NCBI GenBank assembly: GCA_003156975.1
Contig: PMIE01000100.1
Span: forward strand, 1 to 32,617
From: Chloroflexota bacterium
GTDB lineage: Bacteria; Chloroflexota; Limnocylindria; Limnocylindrales; CSP1-4
DNA: 32,617 nt
Direction of reading: 5' to 3'
This document shows, in pieces, positions 10,145 to 18,136 of the stretch. Made by a program: the position numbers and the translations under genes. Positions within the stretch are counted from its first letter, which is position 1. Each line of letters begins with the position of its first letter. The notes beneath the pieces were generated by a model, which saw only the letters and a program-made list of their open reading frames with translations, was not told the origin of the DNA and ran no database searches.

Positions 10145-10408
10145 CTACATCAAGCGCCCGACCCAGTCCCCGACGGACGGCGGGTGGAGATGGAATGCAG
10201 CTTCTTCCGCCATTCGTTCGGCGGTGTGCGCATCCGGCGCGATCCCACCTTCGATCTCGTGGCCCAGGTAATTCGTGACCGCCCAGTGCCAGCAGAGCTC
10301 GTCGCTGCATCGTTCGACGACCAGTTCGTGGCCGGCCAGCCGGGCGCCAAGAGAGACTCGGACCTGATGCGACGCATCGGGCACGATGGCATGCCAGCAG
10401 CCAATCAT
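10145..10408 (-). CDS. 87-aa hypothetical protein
   Basis: The start is well supported: on the minus strand a GGAGG ribosome site lies seven to eight bases before the ATG at 10408. The 87-residue product has an ordered feel, with a beta-rich first half (HELVVERCSDELCWHWAV), then 'YLGHEIEGGIAPDAHTAERMAEEAA' as turn plus helix, and a tail with two histidines. No signal peptide or transmembrane segment is seen. The layout recalls short single-domain proteins of the double-stranded-RNA-binding or HicB-like size class, but I do not recognise a family. It stands alone and converges with the zinc-ribbon gene. Confidence 0.65.
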   Translation of the reverse strand: MIGCWHAIVPDASHQVRVSLGARLAGHELVVERCSDELCWHWAVTNYLGHEIEGGIAPDAHTAERMAEEAAFHLHPPSVGDWVGRLM

Positions 10409-10652
10409 CAGCGCACCTCCTCGGCCTCCTCGGCCAATTCCACACGTCCGATTCTTCTCCTCGACCTCGTGAAGACAAGGGCCGACCCTCCCGATAGCGA
10501 GGTCGATTCATTTCAGCCGGGTTGCAAGTTGATTCGGACGGCGCCGCCATGCCTGACTAAGGCCGTCGGACGGCCATTTCCTCCGGGGCGTACGATTGCA
10601 ACTGCTAGATGCCGAGGAGCAGCGAAATCCTCGCTCAGTTCGAGGTGATGTG

Positions 10653-11054
10653 ATGGCTACGAACGACCAGGCCGATCAGGGCGAGCAGCCGGCCGCCGGC
10701 GATCCCGCGAACGGCGCGGGTCCGCGTCGCGAGCAGGTGGAAAAGGCCCGCGAGCTGGGCGAGCGCTGGCTCGGGCAGCTCCAAGTCATGATCGAAGAGG
10801 CGGGCAAGACCGCCGGGCCGGTCCTGCGCGACGTCGCCGCCAAGGCCGCCGAGCTTGCCGCCGTTGCCGCCGAGAACGCCGGACCTGTGGCCCACAAGGC
10901 CGCCAACGTGACCGAGCATGTCGGCGATCGCCTGGCCGCCCGCAGCAAGGATCTGGCCGCCGATCTCCGCAAGGCCGCCGAGGCCTCCCGAGCGCAGGCC
11001 GCGGCCGGCGACGCCGCCGAAGAGCCCAAGTCGGACGACGCCCCAAAGGCGTAG
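10653..11054 (+). CDS. Alanine/lysine-rich helical protein (LEA/apolipoprotein-like)
   Basis: ATG at 10653, preceded by a GAGGTGATG stretch that can serve as ribosome site, gives 133 residues. From about residue 28 to the end the sequence is one long amphipathic helix built on alanine with regularly spaced Lys, Arg, Glu and Asp, e.g. 'AAKAAELAAVAAENAGPVAHKAA'. Such sequences resemble LEA-like or apolipoprotein-like helices that bind membranes or protect proteins under stress. There is no signal peptide and no hydrophobic transmembrane stretch. Low complexity makes homology inference unsafe, so the function is open. It ends three bases before the thioesterase gene, which comes from the opposite strand. 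Confidence 0.75.
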   Translation: MATNDQADQGEQPAAGDPANGAGPRREQVEKARELGERWLGQLQVMIEEAGKTAGPVLRDVAAKAAELAAVAAENAGPVAHKAANVTEHVGDRLAARSKDLAADLRKAAEASRAQAAAGDAAEEPKSDDAPKA

Positions 11055-11057
11055 TCG

Positions 11058-11939
11058 CTAGATCTCGGTCACTCGGGCGCGGAAGATCTCCGTTCCGTCT
11101 TCCCGACTCAGCCGGTATGCCTGGGTGGCGCCCTCGCCGCCCTTGCCACCTTCGCCGAGCGCGCCGCCCTCGAGCGGCCACGTCTTGCCGACCAGCAGGT
11201 TGTCGCGTTCGGCTGCCGCCACGTAGTCGATCTCGTAGCGCCGGGGAATTGCCGTCAGCAGCGCGCCATGCCCGGCGGCTTCGAGCGCCTCTTCGAGGTA
11301 GTCGATGTAGACGCTGTTGTTGACGTGGTCCAGGGGATCGAGGTCGCGGCGGCGAACGCGAAGGGTTCTCTCCGCCGCGGTCGGAGGCGCCGGCGGCAGG
11401 GCCACCTTCATCATGTCGAATGTGGCCGCGCTGTCCACGACGAACCTGTGGAAGTCGTCCGGCACGCGCGTCGGGATACCCCTGGCGTTGGTCATGACCC
11501 AGTCGATCTCGAGGCTGGCGAGGAGCTCGCCCGAGGCGTCGTGAACTTCGCAGTGGCGACGGGCGGCAATTCGGCGAGTGCCCAGGACCTGGGTGGAGAC
11601 AAAGGCTTCGCCGTAGGTGGGGATGGGGTTGAGGACGTCCAGACTGACGGCGCGAACCAGCCAGAAGAGGCCGCGCTCCGAGTACCAGTTGCGGTCGAAG
11701 CCGAGCAGCGTCGAGTGCTGCCAGGCGATGTCGGCGGCCCATGCCAGGTAGATCGCCGTTCGCATCGTCTCGGTCGATGTCGCTTCTTCGAATCGGACAC
11801 GGTACGGCCGCACGATCCGATACGGCAGGTCATCGGCCGGGCGTGCGACGTGGACGGCCTCGCCGGTGGGGCCGCCGGCGGTCGCGACTCCCGCGGTGCC
11901 CGCGACTCCCGCGGCGCCCGCGACCCGTCGCTCGCTCAA
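11058..11939 (-). CDS. Acyl-ACP thioesterase (double hotdog)
   Basis: The 293-residue product carries two hotdog domains as in bacterial FatA/FatB-type acyl-[acyl carrier protein] thioesterases, which release free fatty acid from ACP. The first domain (about residues 38-170) shows the long hotdog helix 'TMRTAIYLAWAADIAWQHS'. The second (about 190-293) has the family signature DLDPLDHVNNSVYIDYLEE, where the Asp and the HVNN His/Asn are the expected active-site residues (199-208). The start is a TTG at 11939 whose last bases overlap the TGA of the upstream gene; GGGAG about eight bases earlier is a ribosome site. Residues 6-26 are a Gly/Ala/Val tract made by an 18-bp tandem repeat and are not part of the fold. 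It is last in a three-gene operon. Confidence 0.85.
   Translation of the reverse strand: MSERRVAGAAGVAGTAGVATAGGPTGEAVHVARPADDLPYRIVRPYRVRFEEATSTETMRTAIYLAWAADIAWQHSTLLGFDRNWYSERGLFWLVRAVSLDVLNPIPTYGEAFVSTQVLGTRRIAARRHCEVHDASGELLASLEIDWVMTNARGIPTRVPDDFHRFVVDSAATFDMMKVALPPAPPTAAERTLRVRRRDLDPLDHVNNSVYIDYLEEALEAAGHGALLTAIPRRYEIDYVAAAERDNLLVGKTWPLEGGALGEGGKGGEGATQAYRLSREDGTEIFRARVTEI
11883..11927. repeat. 18-bp tandem repeat inside the thioesterase N-terminus
   Basis: Two full 18-bp units (11883-11900 and 11901-11918) differ at one base, and a partial third runs to 11927. The repeat is in frame and codes for alternating Gly-Val-Ala-Gly-(Thr/Ala)-Ala. Copy-number change would lengthen or shorten the N-terminal tail by six residues at a time. 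Confidence 0.8.
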
Positions 11940-12613
11940 GCCCGGCTCTCCCGCAGCTCATCGAACGACTCGAGGCCCACGAGCCTCGTCTGGTCGTGGT
12001 TTGCCGTGGCTCGGTCCAGTCGCAACCGGCATGATCGGCCAGCGTCGAAAACGACGATCGCCACTTTGAGCTCGATCTCCTCGTCGGCGGCGTGCGCTCG
12101 AGCATCGTCAAGCTGGTTCAGTACGTCCGCGTTGATGCCCCGCGCGCCCCACTTGCAGTCGTAGACCTCCGGCTTCGCGGCGGATTCCACGGTCACGTCA
12201 TATGGATGGATCTCCGCCCGAACGCCGTCGAACAGGACGCGCCTCTCGCGCTTCACGGGCGCATCCGGGCCCGCACGACGGGCAAGCAGCTGAGCCGTCA
12301 GCTCTTCGACCAGGGCGCCGCGGTAGGAGCTTCGGGCGGCCTCGCCGCGTTCCGCAACCTCCAGCGAAGCCGCAAGCACGGCCTCGGCGTGAGTGCGCAG
12401 CCCTTCGTCCGCGCCCTCGCCAAAGAGTGCCGGGAAGATGCGGCGCCACGTCTCCGCATCCGTCCGCTCGCCGTTCATCGCCGCCCGGGCAAGGAGCCGT
12501 TCGGCCGTCGTGGCGTCGACGAGCAGCGCCGCCGCCCGGGCCACGAGCGGGTCCGCTTGGATCCCCGCGTACACCACGGCCCTCGCGTCTCTGGCCGCGT
12601 CCTGGAATCTCAT
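11936..12613 (-). CDS. PD-(D/E)XK-nuclease-like protein
   Basis: The protein has 225 residues and its ATG at 12613 overlaps the upstream stop (ATGA). The first 95 residues are helical. Then comes a pattern that fits the PD-(D/E)XK fold: a glutamate in a helix (EE at 103-104, 'YRGALVEELTAQLL'), an Asp at 139 in 'HPYDVTV', the Asp-x-Lys pair D152/K154 in 'VYDCKWG', and 'LNQL' (Q167) in the following helix, where this superfamily often has a conserved Gln. These are the usual metal-binding and catalytic positions of restriction-type nucleases. The assignment is inferred from the motif order. Its pairing with a fatty-acyl thioesterase and a small protein in one operon is unusual. There is no signal peptide. 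Confidence 0.6.
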   Translation of the reverse strand: MRFQDAARDARAVVYAGIQADPLVARAAALLVDATTAERLLARAAMNGERTDAETWRRIFPALFGEGADEGLRTHAEAVLAASLEVAERGEAARSSYRGALVEELTAQLLARRAGPDAPVKRERRVLFDGVRAEIHPYDVTVESAAKPEVYDCKWGARGINADVLNQLDDARAHAADEEIELKVAIVVFDAGRSCRLRLDRATANHDQTRLVGLESFDELRESRA

Positions 12614-13038
12614 CGGAAGCCGCGCAGCATGCGGAAGGGCGAGTCTTCGTCCGGCTCGGCCGAGGCGCCGCCGCCCTGGGCGCCGCCCCCCGCCCCGTCG
12701 ACATCGCCGCCGAGCGCCAGGCCGAGGACGTGCGGGAAGGTCGAAAGCCAGTCGATCGCCTTGTGCGGATCCGTGATCAGCTCGATCTCTGCGATCAGCT
12801 CATCCACGGCCGCCACCTGGGCCGCCGTCAGGGCGCCGCCGGCTTCCACGCCGGGCGCTCCAGCCGCTCCGGCCGCCCCGTCCGCTCCGGCCGATCCGGC
12901 CAGGGCCCCGATGGCGGGCAGGTACGCGTCCACGAGATCGGTCACGTACTGCCACTCGTCCTCGACGGTCTCGGCCAGGTCCGCCAGCGCGCGATAGGCC
13001 TCCGCGGCACGCTGGGTGGCCTCTTGTCGATCGTTCAC
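12610..13038 (-). CDS. 142-aa hypothetical protein, first gene of thioesterase operon
   Basis: I chose the GTG at 13038 (VNDRQEATQRAAEAYRAL...), which gives 142 residues; the frame stays open upstream but runs into the promoter space of the divergent SDR gene. The first 50 residues and residues 72-105 are helical. Between them lies a Gly/Ala/Pro tract ('GADGAAGAAGAPG'), and the C-terminus is Gly-rich and disordered. No family is recognised. The stop overlaps the ATG of the PD-(D/E)XK-like gene, so the two products are probably made in step. Confidence 0.6.
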   Translation of the reverse strand: MNDRQEATQRAAEAYRALADLAETVEDEWQYVTDLVDAYLPAIGALAGSAGADGAAGAAGAPGVEAGGALTAAQVAAVDELIAEIELITDPHKAIDWLSTFPHVLGLALGGDVDGAGGGAQGGGASAEPDEDSPFRMLRGFR

Positions 13039-13105
13039 ACCCGTAGCGTAGCGGTCGGACGGCGACCGTGGGACGATGGCCCGGCAACACAGCTGAAGGA
13101 GCGAA

Positions 13106-13894
13106 ATGGACCTGGGACTGAAGGGGCGGATCGCCCTTGTTGGAGGTGCTTCGGCCGGTCTCGGGCGCGCGACCGCCGACCGCCTGGCGTCCGAGGGCTG
13201 CAAGCTCGCCTTGTGGTCTCGCGGCGGCGAGGCGCTGGAGAAGGCGGCCGAGGAAATCCGCGCGCACTATTCGGTGGTGGTCGCGACCATCGCGGGCGAT
13301 GCAACCGATCCGGCGACCGCGGCCAAAGTTGCCTGGCAGGCCGAGCGGGCCCTGGGCCCAATCGACATCGCGATCCTCAACGCCGGCGGCCCAATCGCGT
13401 CCGAGGCAACGAAGACGGACCCGGACGAGTGGCGGCGTTCGTTTCAGCTGCTCGCCATCACCCCGATCGAACTGGCCACCGCGCTGCTGCCCGGCATGCG
13501 GTCGCGGGGCTGGGGCCGGATCGTCTCGATCATGTCGTCCGGGATCCGCCAGCCGATCCCCGAACTCGCCTACTCCAACGCATGCCGGAGCGCGCTCGCG
13601 GCCTGGCTCAAGACCATCGCGCCGGAAGTCATCGCCGACGGCGTGACCGTCAACGGCGTCGTGCCGGGGCGCCTGGACACCGCCCGGGTGGCCGCACTGG
13701 ACAAGGCCAGGGCCGAGAAGACCGGCAGCACTCTGGCGGACGTCCGGGCTCAGAGCGAACGGTCGATCCCGGCCGGCCGGTACGGCCAGCCGGACGAGCT
13801 GGCGGCCTACGTCACCTGGCTCTGCTCCGATCTCGCGCGCTACCAGACCGGCACTTTCGTCCCCATCGACGGCGGCATGATCCGCGGGATCTAG
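13106..13894 (+). CDS. Short-chain dehydrogenase/reductase with atypical active site
   Basis: 262 residues, the standard size for a classical SDR. The NAD(P)-binding motif is GGASAGLG (13-20), replacing TGxxxGxG, followed by NAG at 92-94 and the catalytic Ser region 'IMSSG' (142-146). The position of the active-site Tyr is Y156 in 'AYSNACRSAL', but the lysine of YxxxK is a cysteine (C160) followed by R161. 'VNGVVPG' and the C-terminal 'DGGMIRGI' complete the fold. Members of some SDR subfamilies have lost Tyr or Lys here and their chemistry is unclear. I read it as an oxidoreductase of unknown substrate. It is divergent from the thioesterase operon, and its stop abuts the EamA gene's stop with no gap. 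Confidence 0.85.
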   Translation: MDLGLKGRIALVGGASAGLGRATADRLASEGCKLALWSRGGEALEKAAEEIRAHYSVVVATIAGDATDPATAAKVAWQAERALGPIDIAILNAGGPIASEATKTDPDEWRRSFQLLAITPIELATALLPGMRSRGWGRIVSIMSSGIRQPIPELAYSNACRSALAAWLKTIAPEVIADGVTVNGVVPGRLDTARVAALDKARAEKTGSTLADVRAQSERSIPAGRYGQPDELAAYVTWLCSDLARYQTGTFVPIDGGMIRGI

Positions 13895-14776
13895 TCAGGC
13901 GGTCTCGGGCGTGGCAGTGGCGGGCCGGGTCGGCCGAGTGGCCAGAACGGAGCCCAGGATCACGAGGCCAAACCCCAGGCCCATCGGCGCCGTAAGTGTC
14001 TCGTTCAGAACCGCGACACCCAGAACTGCCGCGACCGCGGGGTTGAGGTACGTGATCACGGTGGATCGGACCGGGCCGATCTCCTTGATCAACTCGGTAA
14101 ACAGCACGAATGCGGCAGCGGTGCAGACCACACCGAGAACCGCGACTGCCCCGAGCACGTCTGGGCTGGGCATGACCGCGGGACGCTGGACAAAGGCGAT
14201 CGGCGCATAGACCAGGGCGCACAGCGAAAGCGCGAACGCCATCACCGCAACCGGCGACAGACCCGCGAGCCGGCGACCCAGGATGGTCGGCCCGACGGCA
14301 TAGCCGATGACAACGAGGGACATACCCGCAATTGCGGCCACATTGGACAAACCGAGGTTGAGGCCGACGATCGCCGCCACTCCCACGATTCCTATGAGGA
14401 GACCGACGACTCCGGCAGGACCAACCCGATCTCGACCGCCCGTACCGACGGCGATCACGGTGGCGACGAGCGGCACGCCCGCCACCAGAAGCCCGGCCAG
14501 TGAGCTCGAGATGTGCTGTTCCGCCGAGCCGAGCATCACCCAGGGAATACCCACCTCCGCCACGGCGAAGGCCACGATCCAGCGCCAGCGCGCCAGCACC
14601 GCCCGGTAGTCCGTGCGAGTCAGGGCGATCGGCAGCAGGATCACGGCCGCGATCATCGTCCGCGCGAAGACCAGCGTGGCCGGGGAAATCTCCGCGACCG
14701 CGACCCGTATGAACAGATACGGGATGCCCCAGATCACCGACATCACGCCGAAGAGGATCAGCCCGCGCCGAGTCAC
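13895..14776 (-). CDS. EamA-family (DMT) transporter
   Basis: 293 residues from a GTG at 14776. Ten hydrophobic segments are visible, arranged as two halves of five, the layout of EamA/RhaT drug/metabolite transporters in the inner membrane. Family marks include the N-terminal 'GVMSVIWGIPYLFIRVAV', the 'EQHISSSLAGLL' loop in the first half, and 'LFTELIKEIGPVRSTVITYLNPAVAAVLG' in the second. These proteins usually export small metabolites or amino acids; the substrate cannot be read from sequence. It converges end to end on the SDR gene. Confidence 0.9.
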   Translation of the reverse strand: MTRRGLILFGVMSVIWGIPYLFIRVAVAEISPATLVFARTMIAAVILLPIALTRTDYRAVLARWRWIVAFAVAEVGIPWVMLGSAEQHISSSLAGLLVAGVPLVATVIAVGTGGRDRVGPAGVVGLLIGIVGVAAIVGLNLGLSNVAAIAGMSLVVIGYAVGPTILGRRLAGLSPVAVMAFALSLCALVYAPIAFVQRPAVMPSPDVLGAVAVLGVVCTAAAFVLFTELIKEIGPVRSTVITYLNPAVAAVLGVAVLNETLTAPMGLGFGLVILGSVLATRPTRPATATPETA

Positions 14777-15018
14777 GCGCGATCCAGGAGCACGATTCCG
14801 TTCGACTTCGGGAGCGCCGGCGCTGGTCTCTTCACAGATGGATCTTCGCAGGCTTGGGTCTCATCGTCCGGGCGATAGGCGTGACTGACCAAATACCGAG
14901 AAACGTCCGGCGCAAAATGGGTCCGTTTGTGTCGTCCAGGCGCTCGCCACCGCCGATGCCCTCGCATAAACTCGAGGATATGCGCGCCCTGAATCGGCCT
15001 GTCTGAGACGGAGGGAGA

Positions 15019-16725
15019 ATGATGAAGCCAGGACAATCCCGATATGTTCTCGCGCTAACCTGCTGCCTCGTCCTCCTCCTGACGGGGTGCAACGCCAAAT
15101 CGTCACCGGCGCATTCCGGAGGCGCCCTCCCCACCGGAAACGGACAGGGGTCTGTCGGCCTCGGGTCGATCGGCTACACGGTCGATGAGGGCCGGAAGCA
15201 GAGCGGAACCTTCGATGTCAGTACGGGGAAGGGGTTCACCCTGATGACCGAGGACGCCGCCGGCTATCGCTGGAGCCTCTACATTCCCCCGAGCGCGTTA
15301 TGGGACAACCAAACGATCACCATGACCCCCTTCGCCACGATCGATGCCTCCCATTCGGATGCCAAGATCGTCAGCGGCGTCCGGCTTGGGCCGGACGGTC
15401 TGCAATTCAACAAGGCGGTCAACTTGACCGTCATACCTCCCGACCTCAGTTCCAAAGCCGGACTCATCTTCTCCTTCAGTCAGGACGGATCGGATGTGAC
15501 TTTCGCGCCCACCGCAGGCTCGAAGGGGGATTCCATCGGCTTCCTCTGGCATTTCAGCGCCGCCGGATACTCCAATGAAAACCTTCTCGACATGGAGATC
15601 ATCAAGAACATCACCCAGACGAGATACGCGACGGCGCTGGATGAGGCCAAGAAGTTCCTCAAGAACCCGATCACCCCCACGCCCGAGGGGGCGCCGCTGA
15701 TCAGCATGTTCTGCCGCGGCACCGAGCGCAACCCGGAAGAGAACGAAGCCTACGAATGGGCGAAAGGCTTCCTATATCCGTATGAGGAATACCTGACGCC
15801 GTTGCTGGAGGCGAACAAGCTCATTGAGCGACTTGGCTTGGACGATTTCGACAACACTGAGGTTGTGAATACGGCCAAGGCCATTCTGAAGCTAGCCGAA
15901 CGGGCGTTGAAACAACTGGGCGATCAGTATCAGAAGGACAAGCCGCCGGATCGGCTGGTCGCGGCGATCTCCGCCGCGGTAGAGCTCGACCGCGATATCG
16001 CTTTCCTCGGGGGCGAGTCGCTTCTGTTCCCCGAAACCGCAGCGTCGTGGGCGGCCACGCTCCGCGACTACTATTTTGGCGAATTGGCCAACAAGCACGA
16101 CTATCGGGCGTATCCGATCATCATGAAACTCAATCGCGAGACGGCCCTGCTCGGCGGCCCCGACATTCTCGACAAGATAATGTCGGCCATGACCTTCGAA
16201 GTGGATATCGATACCAGCTTCTCCGCCAAATGGATTTCCAGCGGAAAGACGATTCAGAATGGCACCGTTGTGCAATCCGCAGTGGTGAAGGATGTCAAGC
16301 AATTTGTCGCCCCGGAAGAGAGCCTGTGGGGGGAACTCGACAACGTGACTTTGCAGGCGAAGTCCGGAACCTACTGGCATGAAACGAATGGGACCACGGC
16401 GCTGGCCGGGATGCAGGATGTAACCACCATGTGGTTGAAGAACTGGGACTCCTGTGTCACGAACACATTCGACGTGGTCTTGGGTTCGTTCTTTGGAAAC
16501 GCCGTCAGCAAGTCCGGAACCATCGCCGGGACTGCGGCCGCTCTGAGCCTTGAGAAGTACTGGTGGAAGAGCGCGGGCTCCGGCGCATTCATCATTTCGG
16601 TCCCGATCAAGAACCTGGACCCCAACATGGGCGAAGTCACTATTAGCGGCTCCGGGACCAAGGACAACGGCAACTTCACATGCACTGGGAAGATCCACAT
16701 CGTGCTCAAGCACACGCCCCAGTAG
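15019..16725 (+). CDS. Large lipoprotein with ZU5-like N-terminal domain
   Basis: 568 residues. GGAGGG sits just before ATGATG; the second ATG (15022) has the better spacing. The N-terminus is a lipoprotein signal with lipobox LLTGC (Cys about residue 24), so the protein should be attached to the outer face of the membrane. Residues about 60-135 resemble a ZU5-type beta domain ('LYIPPSAL...TITMTPFA...GVRLGPDGLQFNKAVNLTV'), as in many bacterial surface lipoproteins. The middle (about 190-400) is helical and charged. The C-terminal part (about 400-568) is beta-rich, with several Cys that could pair outside the cell. It appears to be transcribed alone and is followed by a strong hairpin. Function unknown. 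Confidence 0.85.
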   Translation: MMKPGQSRYVLALTCCLVLLLTGCNAKSSPAHSGGALPTGNGQGSVGLGSIGYTVDEGRKQSGTFDVSTGKGFTLMTEDAAGYRWSLYIPPSALWDNQTITMTPFATIDASHSDAKIVSGVRLGPDGLQFNKAVNLTVIPPDLSSKAGLIFSFSQDGSDVTFAPTAGSKGDSIGFLWHFSAAGYSNENLLDMEIIKNITQTRYATALDEAKKFLKNPITPTPEGAPLISMFCRGTERNPEENEAYEWAKGFLYPYEEYLTPLLEANKLIERLGLDDFDNTEVVNTAKAILKLAERALKQLGDQYQKDKPPDRLVAAISAAVELDRDIAFLGGESLLFPETAASWAATLRDYYFGELANKHDYRAYPIIMKLNRETALLGGPDILDKIMSAMTFEVDIDTSFSAKWISSGKTIQNGTVVQSAVVKDVKQFVAPEESLWGELDNVTLQAKSGTYWHETNGTTALAGMQDVTTMWLKNWDSCVTNTFDVVLGSFFGNAVSKSGTIAGTAAALSLEKYWWKSAGSGAFIISVPIKNLDPNMGEVTISGSGTKDNGNFTCTGKIHIVLKHTPQ

Positions 16726-16743
16726 GTGCTTCGCTGGGTAGTT

Positions 16744-16776
16744 GATGCGGTCGGGCCGTGTCGACCCGTCCGCATC
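16744..16776 (+). terminator. Hairpin terminator after the ZU5-like lipoprotein
   Basis: GATGCGG (16744-16750) pairs with CCGCATC (16770-16776), and CGGG with CCCG inside them, separated by one T/T mismatch: 11 bp in all. It starts 18 bases after the stop codon. There is no U-tract, which is common in GC-rich genomes. Confidence 0.65.
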
Positions 16777-16918
16777 GCCCGAAACCGCCGACTTGATCGG
16801 GCAGCTTGGTTGTCTGCGGCCGCGTCCCATCTATCTGGCGGGTAGGATTTGGCGGACGCGCTTCTCTGCGCATGAGACGCCGGCTGCGGCGCAGGTTCAG
16901 CTAAGAAAGGAGGACTCC

Positions 16919-17752
16919 TTGGCGGAAGTGGTTGTGTGCGGGCGCTGCGGCACTCGATCGTGGGCAGGGGTGAAGTTCTGCTACGCCTGCGGCGGGAGCC
17001 TGATGCCCGGTTGGCCGGGCGGCGCGCCGGCGGGCCAGGTTGCGGCGCCAGCCGTGCAGGCGCCGGTCGCACAGGTTCCGGCGGCGGAGCCGCCGGTTGT
17101 GCAGGCCCAGCCGATCGCCCCCGTTCAGCCGGCCCCGCCCAATCCGTATGCCGCCCCGCCCGCCGCGCCTCAAGCCGCCCAGCCATGGCCCGGAAACGCC
17201 GCCCAATACGGTGCCCCGGGCCAATACGCCCCGCCCGCTCCGTATGCCACGCCCTCCCCGTATGCGGCCCCGCAAAGCGCGCAGCCCGGCAGCTACAGCG
17301 CGAACTTCAGCATCGACGGCTTCGCCGCGAGCCTCTCCGCCAAGCCGGTCGGGCTCCTCTTCGTGGTTGCCGTTGAGATCGTCATCGCTCTCGTCGGCTT
17401 CTTCGTCGCTTACGACCTCCTGCGGTGGGTCTACTGGGGCCTCAACTACTCGTACTACGGCGAAGTGCCGCTCGACGCGGTGGTGGGAGTGGCCTACTTC
17501 GCGACGTCGTGGCTCATGATGGGCGCTGCTCGGGGGCTGTGGTCTCAGCGCGCATGGGCGTGGACGCGAGCCTGCCTGCTCAACGTCGTCCTGCTCGGCA
17601 TGATCGTCGGGTCCGTGATTCCGTGGGGTCTCAACACCCTGGACATCATCGGCATCGTCGCCAACTCGGTGATGCTCGTGTGTCTCAACCTGACCTCAAC
17701 CCGAAAGCTTTTCGGTCGTGGGCCGCTGGCCTTCTTGCAGGCGGCGCAGTAG
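16919..17752 (+). CDS. Zinc-ribbon, proline-rich membrane protein
   Basis: The start is a TTG at 16919, decided by AAAGGAGG ending five bases before it; the frame upstream is open but has no such site. The 277-residue product has a CGRCG...CYACG zinc ribbon (residues about 8-30), then a 100-residue Pro/Ala/Gln linker with 'PYAxP' repeats. Three or four transmembrane helices follow, beginning 'GLLFVVAVEIVIALVGFFVAYDLL'. The zinc ribbon and linker should be cytoplasmic. Proteins of this plan are common in actinobacteria and Chloroflexota as membrane proteins of unknown role. The TM part resembles small DUF-type four-helix membrane domains, but I do not name a family. Confidence 0.8.
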   Translation: MAEVVVCGRCGTRSWAGVKFCYACGGSLMPGWPGGAPAGQVAAPAVQAPVAQVPAAEPPVVQAQPIAPVQPAPPNPYAAPPAAPQAAQPWPGNAAQYGAPGQYAPPAPYATPSPYAAPQSAQPGSYSANFSIDGFAASLSAKPVGLLFVVAVEIVIALVGFFVAYDLLRWVYWGLNYSYYGEVPLDAVVGVAYFATSWLMMGAARGLWSQRAWAWTRACLLNVVLLGMIVGSVIPWGLNTLDIIGIVANSVMLVCLNLTSTRKLFGRGPLAFLQAAQ

Positions 17753-18136
17753 GCGGCCGTTCGGCCACCCGGCAACGAGCGACAGGCCTGCTCCGGCTCG
17801 GTCTTTCCCAATTCTCACCACAATGACATTGGGCAAGGCGTTGGCCGGCCCAACCGCTCCGAAGCCCGCGAGAGAGGCGCGGCTCCGCTATCCGCACGCT
17901 CAGCGGCGCCCGTTGCGGGGCGCTTCGGCCGCCCAGCCGGCAGCTGCACAACCCGTTCGCTTGCCTTATGTAATCCTGTTGATCATTGGGAAAGACCGGC
18001 CACGCCGCGGCGCAGAGGGAGTTGCACACGTTCGAGAAGCCAGCCATGGTGGCCCGCTCGGGTGCGAATGGTCGACGCGAATGGCTTCAGCCCAGGCTTT
18101 CCAACACCGCCTCGGTTCGTTCGCAAACGGTCACCG
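17753..18136. other. Intergenic region without a supported gene
   Basis: This is the space between two converging genes. Open frames cross it but lack ribosome sites and protein-like composition. A hairpin GCGCCC/GGGCGC (17906-17911 with 17918-17923) with a six-base loop may act as a terminator for the zinc-ribbon membrane gene. A short GGCCG/CGGCC element lies just after its stop. Confidence 0.4.

Noticed and set aside
9471-10550. 359-codon minus-strand frame over the zinc-ribbon gene
   Set aside because: It runs antisense to a gene with clear CxxC zinc knuckles and covers the better-supported 87-aa gene in another frame. Its product is Arg/Ser/Pro-rich low complexity.
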